Source: an uncultured Clostridia bacterium (GTDB lineage: Bacteria; Bacillota; Clostridia; TANB77; CAG-508). Taken from it: DNA of 45,002 nucleotides. The DNA lies in NCBI GenBank assembly GCA_947628815.1, contig CANRBJ010000013.1, positions 1 to 45,002 of the forward strand, in the 5' to 3' direction. A program made the position numbers and the translations under genes. Below the pieces are notes generated by a model, which ran no database searches, was not told the origin of the DNA, and saw only the letters and a program-made list of their open reading frames with translations. Shown here piece by piece: positions 7,446 to 15,066 of the stretch. Every line of letters begins with the position of its first letter. Positions within the stretch are counted from its first letter, which is position 1.

Positions 7446-7991
7446 TTATCTTAATAAAACAAACATACTTAAAAAAACATATGCATATCGATATGCAATT
7501 TGTAATTTTCTTTTTGATTTGTATGCTTTTATAGATTCTTGTATAGCACAGTATTTATCTACAAATGTAATAATAAAACTTTCTTTGTATTTTGGTAGCC
7601 AAAATGTAACTGGCCACATATGTTTTAAAATAATATCACGTTCTTTTTCATTTAAATTGAAAAGTTCAGAAGCATTTTTTAAAGCAGTTTTTGGATGTGT
7701 AAAAGCGTGAAAACCTTTTCTACCATTTATTCTTGTTCTCCAATCATAAAGGAATAAATCATGTAGCATAGCAGCACGGGATACTGAAACATAGTCTAAA
7801 TTGTATTTTTTACATATTATATAACAATAGTAAGCAACATTTTTACAATGTTCAAAGCAACTAGTATCATAATGTTGTTTAAACTCCTTCATTTTTTGAA
7901 CAGTTTCATTTGTTGTAATATCATAAATAATTGACTCAAATTCGCGTAAATTACTAATATCCTTAGTAATCAGTTCTTTTGTTTTTGGCAT
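7446..7991 (-). CDS. HD-domain metal-dependent phosphohydrolase
   Basis: The protein carries the HD metal-binding pattern: HCKNVAYY (first His), then MLHDLFLYDW (HD pair), HAFTHP and HMWPV further on, matching small HD-domain phosphohydrolases of Clostridia. The substrate is unknown. Start choice is uncertain. The frame opens at a TTG (8006) that directly abuts AGGAG, which is too close for initiation, while the ATG at 7991 (MPKTKEL) is about 15 bases from it. I prefer 7991, giving 181 residues. It sits between dapA and dapB on the same strand, so a shared transcript is plausible. Confidence 0.8.
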   Translation of the reverse strand: MPKTKELITKDISNLREFESIIYDITTNETVQKMKEFKQHYDTSCFEHCKNVAYYCYIICKKYNLDYVSVSRAAMLHDLFLYDWRTRINGRKGFHAFTHPKTALKNASELFNLNEKERDIILKHMWPVTFWLPKYKESFIITFVDKYCAIQESIKAYKSKRKLQIAYRYAYVFLSMFVLLR

Positions 7992-8090
7992 ATATTTTAT
8001 TTTCAACTCCTAATAAAAGTATCTCTAAAAATAATTATACCATATGAAGTATAAATATGTGTATAATTTTATAAAAAATTAATAATTTTT

Positions 8091-8976
8091 TTATAACAAT
8101 CCATAATTTTTCATAGCATTTTTTAAAGTAATTTTTCCTTCATCTGACATTTCTACTAAAGGTAGCCTTGGGGTTCCAAAGTTGTATCCCATCATATTTA
8201 ATGCTGTCTTTACAGGAATAGGATTTGTTTCACAAAATAAAGCATTAATTAGTTCAATACTTTCTAGCTGAATTTTAGTAGCATTTTCAATATTTCCATT
8301 TAAATAATCATGAATCATACTTGTAAATTTTCTAGGAGCAATATTTGAAATAACTGAAATTACACCTTTACCACCAAGTGATAAAGTAGGCAATACTTGG
8401 TCATCATTACCACTATAAATATGTAAATTATCTCCGCAAAGTGCAGCAATTTCAGCAATCTGTGATAAATTTCCGACCTGCTTCTTTAATACCAACAATA
8501 TTTTTTATTTTAGATAGTTCATAGCAAATTTTGGGGCTAATATTCATACCTGTTCTACTAGGCACATTATACATAATAATTGGCAAATCTGTGCTATTTG
8601 AAATAGCCTTGTAATGTGCTATAAGGCCTTCATTTGTAGTTTTATTATAAAAAGGTGTAACAACTAAAACACCATCAGCTCCAATACTTTCAGCATATTT
8701 TGTAAGCTTAATCGCATTAGCAGTACAATTACTTCCAGTTCCTAAAATAACAGGAACACGTTTAGAAACTTTCTTGATTGCAAATTCCATTGTTTCTTTT
8801 CTTTCAGAATCACTCATTGTAGCTGATTCACCAGTAGTTCCACAAACAACTAAAGCATCAATACCCTCTGAAATTTGAAAATCTATTAATTTTCCAAATT
8901 CATTGAAGTTTACTCCATTTTCATTAAAAGGAGTAGCAATGGCTGTCGCACAACCTTTAAACAAAAGTTTTTTCAT
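8091..8976 (-). CDS. dapA: 4-hydroxy-tetrahydrodipicolinate synthase with +1 frameshift at CGGA
   Basis: DapA condenses pyruvate and aspartate semialdehyde, the first DAP/lysine step. The first 167 residues show GTTGESATM, GTGSNCT, YNVPSRTG and GIKEA with the Schiff-base Lys. The frame then meets GGT-CGG-AAA and would end seven codons later. Skipping the C of CGG (8475) continues as GGA-AAT, giving GNLSQIAEIAAL and the rest of a normal DapA to the stop at 8091. The joined product is about 294 residues, the family length, with no other damage. Two more genes in the window break at the same CGGA context, so I treat this as probable recoding rather than a dead gene; a base-call error remains possible. 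An AGAGGTG site precedes the ATG. Confidence 0.88.
8472..8475 (-). other. Frameshift site CGGA in dapA
   Basis: On the minus strand the zero-frame codons are GCA-GGT-CGG-AAA, and the conserved downstream frame reads GGA-AAT-TTA. One base, the C of CGG, must be skipped. DapA relatives have S-G-N here, so GGA as Gly fits. Confidence 0.75.
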
Positions 8977-9052
8977 TCATTTCACCTCTAAGTACATAAT
9001 TTTTTCTATATAGTATATGAAACTAAAGAAGAAAACGAGACAGAATAAAACA

Positions 9053-9081
9053 TTGACGAATATTGTCTATAAAAGTATAAA
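9053..9081 (+). promoter_or_regulatory. Sigma-A promoter of pgi
   Basis: TTGACG (9053-9058), 17-bp spacer, TATAAA (9076-9081) in the 199-bp region between divergent dapA and pgi, about 95 bases before the pgi start codon. Confidence 0.55.
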
Positions 9082-9175
9082 TTTTATTTATACCTTTTTT
9101 TATAAAATTATTGCATTACTGAAATACTTATTATAAAATATACATATACTACAAAAGGAAAAGGAGAATGAATTA

Positions 9176-10481
9176 ATGGGAAATATTAAGGTAGATTTTA
9201 GTAATACTAATATTAAATTAGAAGATATAATGGAATATGAAAATGAGATAAAAACAATTCATAAGAACTTACATGAAAAAGCAAATGATGAAAAAGAATT
9301 TTTAGGCTGGCTTGAGTTACCAACCAATTACGATAAAGAAGAATTTGAAAGAATAAAAAAAGTAGCGGAGAGAATAAAAAGTGATTCAGAAATATTTTTG
9401 TGTATTGGAATAGGTGGTTCATATTTAGGTGCAAGAGCTGTTATAGAGGCTCTAACTCATACATTTTATAATTATGAAAAAAGAAATACTCCACAAATTT
9501 TATATGCCGGAAACAATTTAAGCCCAAATTATATAAATGATATAATTGATGTAATTGGAGATAAAAATATATCTGTTAATGTTATATCAAAATCTGGAAC
9601 TACAACAGAACCTGCAATTGCATTTCGAATTTTTAGAGAATTCTTGGAAAATAAATATGGAGTGGAAGAAGCAAGAAAAAGAATTTATTGTACAACAGAT
9701 AAAGAAAAAGGGGCATTAAAGAAATTAGCAGATGAAGAAGGGTATGAATGTTTTGTAATACCAGATAATGTTGGAGGAAGATATTCTGTATTAACAGCAG
9801 TGGGATTATTACCAATAGCTGTAGCAGGAATTGATATAGATAAATTAATGCTTGGAGCAAAAATTGCTCAAGATAAATATGTAGATAATAATTTAAAATA
9901 TAATGAATGCTATAAATATGCAGTTGTTAGAAATATTCTTTACAAAAACAATAAAGATATAGAAATATTAGCAAATTATGAACCAAAAATGCATTATCTT
10001 ACAGAATGGTGGAAACAACTTTTTCGGAGAAAGCGAAGGAAAAGATTTAAAAGGTATTTTCCCAGCAGGAGTTGATTTTACAACTGATTTACATTCAATG
10101 GGTCAATACATTCAACAAGGAAGAAGAAACTTATTTGAAACTGTTATTAATATAGAAAATCCAAATAGTAATATAACAATTAAAGCAGATGAAGATAATT
10201 TGGATGGTATGAATTTCTTAGCAGGAAAAACAATAGATTTTGTTAATAAAAAAGCAATGGAAGGAACAATCCAAGCACATGTAAATGGCGATGTTCCAAA
10301 TATAGTAGTTAATATGGAAGGGCTAGATGCCGAAACAATAGGAGGATTAATTTATTTCTTTGAACTTGCGTGTGCTGTATCAGGTAATTTATTAGGAGTA
10401 AATCCATTTAATCAACCAGGAGTAGAAGAATATAAGAAAAATATGTTTCGCTTACTTGGAAAACCTGGATATGATAAATAG
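9176..10481 (+). CDS. pgi: Glucose-6-phosphate isomerase with +1 frameshift at CGGA
   Basis: Pgi interconverts glucose-6-P and fructose-6-P. The first 283 residues include [21 protein letters not shown] and [10 protein letters not shown], and reach WWKQLF. The zero frame then reads CGG-AGA and ends after an Arg/Lys-rich tail. Skipping the C at 10025 gives GGA-GAA-AGC, producing the conserved [12 protein letters not shown], followed by the catalytic [19 protein letters not shown] region and the C-terminus ending at 10481. The joined product is 434 residues, close to the usual ~450. Every conserved motif is intact on both sides, so selection has acted on the full product. An AAAGGAG site precedes the ATG. 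Alternatives are a sequencing error or a very recent inactivation. Confidence 0.9.
10025..10028 (+). other. Frameshift site CGGA in pgi
   Basis: Zero frame CTT-TTT-CGG-AGA; conserved continuation GGA-GAA-AGC (GES). P-site UUU could re-pair on UUC here, but the other three sites lack such slippage, so the shared element is the CGGA itself. Confidence 0.78.
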
Positions 10482-10496
10482 AAAGAAGGAAAGCCA

Positions 10497-10682
10497 ATGA
10501 AAATATATGATAAAGAAATGTATCAAAAGGAACAATGGATAAAAAGCATTCTTCTAGTTGTAGGAATATTTGTACTAGGTTTTGTTGTAGGATATTTTGT
10601 TCATAATTTTGAAGAACAAGAAAATGTAAACACATTAGAACAAGAAGTATATCGTTTACAAAAACAGGTGGATACTTTATAA
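10497..10682 (+). CDS. Small single-TM protein with C-terminal coiled coil
   Basis: A 61-residue protein with a polar N-terminus, one membrane helix (about residues 17-37, ILLVVGIFVLGFVVGYFV) and a heptad-like tail rich in E/Q/L (NTLEQEVYRLQKQVDTL). It lies 15 bp after pgi behind AGAAAGGAAAG and is probably co-transcribed with it. I do not recognise a family. The architecture resembles small septum- or secretion-associated anchors, but no function can be inferred. Confidence 0.65.
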   Translation: MKIYDKEMYQKEQWIKSILLVVGIFVLGFVVGYFVHNFEEQENVNTLEQEVYRLQKQVDTL

Positions 10683-10775
10683 AATAATTTCATAAAATTA
10701 GCAGTAAAATAAAAAACGGAGAATAATGATAATTTGGTTAAAATAGGTTAAATACTAATTTTTTTGAAGTAAAAT

Positions 10776-10804
10776 TTGTATATTATAAAAAAATGTGCTA
10801 TAAT
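10776..10804 (+). promoter_or_regulatory. Promoter for the 10899 small gene
   Basis: TTGTAT (10776-10781), 17-bp spacer, TATAAT (10799-10804). About 95 bases of leader follow before the start codon, with small dyads GGC-AA-GCC and CCC-AAAT-GGG. Confidence 0.55.
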
Positions 10805-10898
10805 TAAAAATGTAAGGCAAGCCTAATGTATAAATTCCAAAATGCCCAAATGGGAACGAAAGTCTTTTTTTGGAGGGGTGAGTAGGGAAAGGAAGCAG

Positions 10899-11087
10899 AT
10901 GAGTAAGAAATATTGTATTAACTTACGCAAAGGAGAAAGAAAGTCGGTAGAAAGAGAGGCAAAGCGGTATGGGTTAGATGCCCAATACGCAGACGGAAAA
11001 TTAATTTTAAGCGGGGATGATGAGGCTCTAATGAGAGCGCATTGTTTGCTACTAAGGTTTTATGGTGATAGCATTGTATTTAATTAA
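10899..11087 (+). CDS. Small protein of unknown function, paralogue of the next gene
   Basis: I start the frame at the ATG behind AGGGAAAGGAAG, giving 62 residues; an ATG at 10842 would add 19 unlikely residues. Predicted layout is strand-helix-strand-strand-helix. The pattern YG-x~10-L-x-LS-x-DD-x2-LM-x7-LR is shared with the 69-residue protein at 11282, suggesting a common origin. Codon use differs from the neighbours: CGC, GCG, AGG and an in-frame CGG-TAT (10965), otherwise avoided by host genes here, which hints at transfer. Function unknown. Confidence 0.6.
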   Translation: MSKKYCINLRKGERKSVEREAKRYGLDAQYADGKLILSGDDEALMRAHCLLLRFYGDSIVFN

Positions 11088-11147
11088 TACAGTCCCAGGT
11101 TAATTTGAATTGTAACTTGTAACTGAATTAGGCTACCTGACTAAGAG

Positions 11148-11180
11148 GGATAGAAAATTTATAAAAATTTTCTATCCCTT
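11148..11180 (+). terminator. Terminator after the 10899 small gene
   Basis: GGGATAGAAAATTT and AAATTTTCTATCCC form a 14-bp stem around a short ATAAA loop, followed by TTTT. It separates the two small paralogous genes into individual transcription units. Confidence 0.8.
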
Positions 11181-11206
11181 TTACTATCCCAAAAGCTTCA
11201 AAAGGC

Positions 11207-11235
11207 TTGACTTTTCAGTGAAAATTCGTTAGAAT
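11207..11235 (+). promoter_or_regulatory. Promoter for the 11282 small gene
   Basis: TTGACT (11207-11212), 17-bp spacer, TAGAAT (11230-11235). The -35 region TTGACTTTTCAG recurs in the promoter of the M23 peptidase at 33597. Confidence 0.65.
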
Positions 11236-11281
11236 ATAAGTATGGTACAATAAAGTCAAATGAAAGAAAGGAGAAGACATT

Positions 11282-11491
11282 ATGGTAAAGGTGCAACATT
11301 TGTATCCTGTGTGTGTGTGTGGAAAAGCGGAGGAGGTTAATCTGTATGTTGTTGGGCTGAAAAATTCAGCTCAAAAGTATGGTGGAACTGTGAAACGTGA
11401 GGAAGGAGACGATACAGAAGTATCGTTGTTATTCGCCTTTAGCGACCCACATCTTATGCAAGTATGGGCAAACAGCATACGCACACTGTAA
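11282..11491 (+). CDS. Small protein of unknown function, paralogue of 10899
   Basis: 69 residues, ATG behind AAAGGAGAAG. After a Cys-containing strand (YPVCVCGKAEE) it predicts a long helix ending in KYGG, two strands and a C-terminal helix. The spacing YG ... LLFAFSDPHLMQVWANSIR parallels the 62-residue upstream protein. Layout recalls small beta-alpha-beta-beta-alpha domains, but no active-site residue is recognisable. It has its own promoter and terminator and a (GT)n run near its start. The GC content is higher than the flanking genes. Possibly a mobile or regulatory small protein; the function is unknown. Confidence 0.65.
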   Translation: MVKVQHLYPVCVCGKAEEVNLYVVGLKNSAQKYGGTVKREEGDDTEVSLLFAFSDPHLMQVWANSIRTL

Positions 11492-11500
11492 AAACTAATC

Positions 11501-11537
11501 TCCATCAAAAGGGACAGCTGAATAGCTGTCTTTTTTG
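11501..11537 (+). terminator. Terminator after the 11282 small gene
   Basis: GGACAGCT-GAAT-AGCTGTC followed by TTTTTT, a textbook rho-independent terminator. Confidence 0.9.
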
Positions 11538-11563
11538 GTACTAAAAAATCTTTTGTATAAATA

Positions 11564-11591
11564 TTGAAAAAAAATTATTAAATGATATAAT
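11564..11591 (+). promoter_or_regulatory. Sigma-A promoter of ychF
   Basis: TTGAAA (11564-11569), 16-bp spacer, TATAAT (11586-11591), 36 bases before the ychF start codon. Confidence 0.6.
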
Positions 11592-11627
11592 ACTAAACAA
11601 GCAAAATAAAGTTAGGAGAGAGTATAT

Positions 11628-12719
11628 ATGAAATTAGGTATTGTTGGACTTCCTAATGTAGGAAAAAGTACAATGTTTAACGCAATTACAAAAGCTGGTG
11701 CAGAATGTGCGAATTATCCTTTTTGTACAATTGAACCAAATGTTGGTGTAGTACCAGTTCCAGATGAAAGATTAGATGAACTTACAAAAATGTATAATCC
11801 ACAAAAAACAACACATGCTATTATTGAATTTGTAGATATAGCGGGACTTGTAAAAGGTGCAAGTAAAGGAGAAGGCTTAGGAAATAAATTTTTATCACAT
11901 ATTCGTGAAGTAGATAGCATTGTAGAAGTTGTAAGATGTTTTGAAGATCCAAATGTTGTTCATGTAGATGGCAGTGTAAACCCATTACGAGATATTGAAA
12001 CTATTAATTTAGAATTAATTTTTGCAGATATAGAAACTGTGGACAAACGTTTAGATAGAGCAAAAAAACAGTTAAAAGCAGATAAAAAATATCAAGCAGA
12101 AATTGATTTGTTCGAAAAAATTAAGAAAACGTTAGAAGAAGGAAAATCTGCAAGAACTTTAGATTTTTCAGATGAAGAAAAAGATTTACTAAAAGATACA
12201 TATTTATTAACTTTAAAGCCTATACTATATATTGCCAATGTTTCTGAAGAACAATTAAGTACCACAGATAGTGATGTATATGTTAATCAAGTTCGTAATT
12301 ATGCAAAAAGTGAAAATGCAACCGTTATACCTCTTTGTGTAAAAATAGAAGAAGAACTTGCAACTCTTGATGATGTAGATAAAATAGAAATGCTTGAGGC
12401 ATTAGGGCTAGAAGAATCAGGACTAGATAAAGTAATTAAAGCAAGTTATGATTTATTAGGGTTAATGAGCTTTTTAACAGCAGGGGAGCCAGAAGTTCGT
12501 GCTTGGACTATCAAAAAAGGAACAAAAGCGCCAGCGGCAGCAGGTAAAATTCATTCTGATATAGAAAGAGGTTTCATACGCGCAGAAATAGTGTCTTATG
12601 ATGACTTAATAAGAGAAGGTTCTATGAATGCTGTTCGCGAAAAAGGGCTTTTACGTTCAGAAGGAAAAGACTACATTATGCAAGATGGGGATATTGTATT
12701 ATTCCGTTTTAATGTATAA
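11628..12719 (+). CDS. ychF: Redox-regulated ATPase YchF (Obg family)
   Basis: The 363-residue protein matches the family length. It has Walker A GLPNVGKST at residues 6-14, the NYPFCTIEPN switch region, DIAGLVKGASKGEGLGN, a coiled helical insert and the C-terminal TGS domain (EVRAWTIKKGTKAPAAAGKIHSDIERGFIRAE ... DYIMQDGDIVLFRFNV). YchF prefers ATP over GTP, binds ribosomes and modulates stress responses. An AGGAGAG site precedes the ATG. The M18 aminopeptidase gene follows 31 bp later, presumably on the same transcript. Confidence 0.97.
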   Translation: MKLGIVGLPNVGKSTMFNAITKAGAECANYPFCTIEPNVGVVPVPDERLDELTKMYNPQKTTHAIIEFVDIAGLVKGASKGEGLGNKFLSHIREVDSIVEVVRCFEDPNVVHVDGSVNPLRDIETINLELIFADIETVDKRLDRAKKQLKADKKYQAEIDLFEKIKKTLEEGKSARTLDFSDEEKDLLKDTYLLTLKPILYIANVSEEQLSTTDSDVYVNQVRNYAKSENATVIPLCVKIEEELATLDDVDKIEMLEALGLEESGLDKVIKASYDLLGLMSFLTAGEPEVRAWTIKKGTKAPAAAGKIHSDIERGFIRAEIVSYDDLIREGSMNAVREKGLLRSEGKDYIMQDGDIVLFRFNV

Positions 12720-12750
12720 GAAAATAAGAAAAAAATCAAAGGAGGAAATT

Positions 12751-14133
12751 ATGAAAGAAGAATTATTTAACAAAAAAGTAACAGGTTGGGAGAATATTTC
12801 AGAGGAGAATAAACAAAACATATTTAAGTTTTCAGATGAATACATCTACTTTTTAAACAAAGTAAAAACCGAAAGAGAAGCAGTAGGATTTGTAAAAAAG
12901 ATGCTAGATGAAAATGGATTTAAAGATATTAATACGAAAGAATCAATAAAACCAGGAGATAAAGTGTATTATATTAATAGAGAAAAGAGCTTATATGCAG
13001 CAGTTATTGGAACTAAAAAATTAGAAGATGGTTTAAATTTATTAGGAGCACATATCGATTCACCAAGATTGGATTTAAAACCAAACCCATTATATGAAGA
13101 TACAGGTTTTGCTTATCTTAAAACACATTATTATGGTGGAATTAAGAAATATCAATGGACTACTATACCACTTGCAATACATGGAGTAATTGTAAAATCA
13201 AATGGAGAAAAAATAACAATTTCTATTGGTGAAGATGAAGAAGATCCAATTTTTACAATTACAGATCTTTTACCACATCTTGCAACAGAACAAATGGATA
13301 AAAAATTAAAAGACGGAATTAATGGAGAAGATTTGAACCTATTAATTGGAAGCATTCCAGATAGCGATAAAGATGAAAGTGAAAAAGTTAAATTAAATAT
13401 ATTAAAATTATTAAATGAAAAATATGGAATAAAAGAAATCGATTTTGTAAGTTCAGAACTTGAAATTGTTCCAGCATTTAAAGCAAGAAGTCTTGGATTT
13501 GATAGAAGTATGGTAGCAGCTTATGGTCAAGATGACCGTGTATGTGCCTATACTTGCGTGCGTGCAATGCTTGATGTAGAAAATCCAGAAAAAACAGCAG
13601 TATGTATATTATCAGATAAAGAAGAAATTGGAAGCTATGGAAACACAGGAATGGAATCTCATGTATTTGATATGTTTATATCTGAATTATTAAATAAAGC
13701 AGGAGAAAATAGACCAAATTTATTAGAAAAAGTATTTTGCAATTCAAAAATGTTATCAGCAGATGTTGATGCAGGTTTAGACCCAATATATGCCTCTGTT
13801 TCAGAAAAAAATAATGCAGCATATATTGGACATGGAATTGGTCTTAACAAATACACAGGAGCAAGAGGAAAATCCGGAGCATCAGATGCTAATGCGGAAT
13901 ATGTAGCAGAAGTAAGAGGTATTTTTGAAAAAGCAGGAATACCATATCAAGTATCTGAACTTGGTAGAGTAGATATAGGCGGTGGAGGAACCATTGCATT
14001 TATATTAGCAGATAAAGGAATTGATGTAATAGATTGTGGAGTACCAGTTTTATCAATGCATGCACCATTCGAAGTAACATCTAAATTTGATGTATATTGT
14101 GCATATAAAGCATATAGTGCGTTTGTAAAATAA
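12751..14133 (+). CDS. M18 family zinc aminopeptidase
   Basis: The 460-residue protein carries the M18 pattern: GAHIDSPRLDLKP (zinc His and Asp), QDDRVCAYTC (bridging Asp), DKEEIGSYGNTGMES (catalytic and zinc Glu), DVDAGLDP and VLSMHAPFE (last zinc His). These dodecameric cytosolic peptidases remove N-terminal, often acidic or hydrophobic, residues from peptides. I start at 12751, behind a perfect GGAGG, rather than at 12628, which would overlap ychF in another frame. It follows ychF with 31 bp between and ends at a bidirectional terminator shared with rpmF. Confidence 0.95.
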   Translation: MKEELFNKKVTGWENISEENKQNIFKFSDEYIYFLNKVKTEREAVGFVKKMLDENGFKDINTKESIKPGDKVYYINREKSLYAAVIGTKKLEDGLNLLGAHIDSPRLDLKPNPLYEDTGFAYLKTHYYGGIKKYQWTTIPLAIHGVIVKSNGEKITISIGEDEEDPIFTITDLLPHLATEQMDKKLKDGINGEDLNLLIGSIPDSDKDESEKVKLNILKLLNEKYGIKEIDFVSSELEIVPAFKARSLGFDRSMVAAYGQDDRVCAYTCVRAMLDVENPEKTAVCILSDKEEIGSYGNTGMESHVFDMFISELLNKAGENRPNLLEKVFCNSKMLSADVDAGLDPIYASVSEKNNAAYIGHGIGLNKYTGARGKSGASDANAEYVAEVRGIFEKAGIPYQVSELGRVDIGGGGTIAFILADKGIDVIDCGVPVLSMHAPFEVTSKFDVYCAYKAYSAFVK

Positions 14134-14136
14134 CTA

Positions 14137-14176
14137 ATAAAAAAGCAACACTGTAATAAGTGTTGTTTTTTTATTA
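14137..14176. terminator. Bidirectional terminator between M18 peptidase and rpmF
   Basis: AATAAAAAAGCAACACT pairs with AGTGTTGTTTTTTTATT around a short loop, with T-runs on both strands. It overlaps the stop of rpmF. Confidence 0.88.
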
Positions 14177-14365
14177 GTTATTTTCTTCAATTTTTCCTGC
14201 CATAACTTTTTTTCCATCATAGTATCCGCAGTTTGAACAAGCTGTATGTTGCATAACTGGTTCGTGGCAATGTGGGCATTCAGCAAAGTTTGGTTTATCT
14301 AATTTCCATGTTGATCTTTTTAATCCTGTTCTTGCTTTAGACCATCTTCTTTTTGGTTGTGCCAT
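14174..14365 (-). CDS. rpmF: Ribosomal protein bL32
   Basis: 63 residues starting MAQPKRRWSKARTGLKRSTWK, then a zinc ribbon CPHC-x9-CSNC: the zinc-binding (C+) form of bL32 in the large ribosomal subunit. The frame is open further upstream, but the ATG at 14365 follows AAGGAGGGAATTAAA and gives the conserved N-terminus. It is transcribed alone, without the yceD-type gene often found upstream, at least within this window. Confidence 0.97.
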   Translation of the reverse strand: MAQPKRRWSKARTGLKRSTWKLDKPNFAECPHCHEPVMQHTACSNCGYYDGKKVMAGKIEENN

Positions 14366-14494
14366 TTTAATTCCCTCCTTGAATTCTCGATATGTATATA
14401 TCTGTATTATTTTTAACAAATTTTTAAGTCACTATAAAAGTATACTAATTTTTACAGAGTTTGTCAAGAGATAAGTGTGGATTTGTAAAAATTG

Positions 14495-14523
14495 TTGAAA
14501 AAAATATACAATATTGATATAAT
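14495..14523 (+). promoter_or_regulatory. Promoter of the deaminase gene
   Basis: TTGAAA (14495-14500), 17-bp spacer, TATAAT (14518-14523), 28 bases before the start codon. Confidence 0.65.
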
Positions 14524-14551
14524 TAGTTAAATAAAATAAAAAGGAGTTTAT

Positions 14552-15055
14552 ATGATAGAAAGTAAAAGAGTTGATAAAATAAACTATTACTTGAATATAG
14601 CAGAGGCAATTTCTGAAAGAGGAACTTGTCTTCGTAAAAATTTTGGCTGTATTATTGTAAAAAATGATGAAATAATTTCTACAGGTTATACAGGCGCACC
14701 GCGTGGTAGAAAAAATTGTATAGATCTTGGATATTGCACAAAAAAGGAAAAGTTTCCGGATGTTCATCATGGAGGGTATGATGCTTGTAGGTCTGTTCAT
14801 GCAGAACAAAATGCTATGTTAAGTGCTTCAAGAAAAGATATGATAGGTGCAACTATGTATCTTGTAGGAAAAAGAGTAGATTCAGGTGAATATGAACCGG
14901 GAGCAAATTCTTGCCAAATGTGCAGAAAAATGATTATTAATGCAGGAATTAAGAATGTTATTATTCGAGGAGAAACTAATGAAGAATACTTAGTGGTTGA
15001 TGTGGAAGAATGGATAAATAATGATGATTTATTACAAGGAAGAAATACATATTAA
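14552..15055 (+). CDS. dCMP deaminase / ComEB-type cytidine deaminase family
   Basis: The 167-residue protein has the zinc-dependent deaminase signature: HAEQNAML (zinc His with catalytic Glu, about residues 88-95) and a Cys pair in SCQMCRKM, plus the TGYTGAPRGRKNC segment characteristic of deoxycytidylate deaminases. It likely converts dCMP to dUMP for dTMP synthesis; Bacillus relatives are called ComEB although no direct competence role is established. An AAGGAG site precedes the ATG. The next gene follows 11 bp later and may be co-transcribed. Confidence 0.92.
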   Translation: MIESKRVDKINYYLNIAEAISERGTCLRKNFGCIIVKNDEIISTGYTGAPRGRKNCIDLGYCTKKEKFPDVHHGGYDACRSVHAEQNAMLSASRKDMIGATMYLVGKRVDSGEYEPGANSCQMCRKMIINAGIKNVIIRGETNEEYLVVDVEEWINNDDLLQGRNTY

Positions 15056-15066
15056 AAGAGGTAAAT

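Noticed and set aside
9000-9175. Lysine riboswitch between dapA and pgi
   Set aside because: The dapA leader is too short and AT-rich, with none of the conserved lysine-riboswitch helices.
8091-10481. Treating dapA and pgi as dead pseudogenes or simple homopolymer indel errors
   Set aside because: Both are essential-type genes with fully conserved motifs on either side. All four breaks in the window share CGGA, and only the pgi site is next to a T run. Error cannot be excluded without reads, so it is kept as an alternative in the finding.
11312-11322. GT dinucleotide run as a phase-variation repeat
   Set aside because: It has only about five units and lies in a coding frame without other signs of slippage control.
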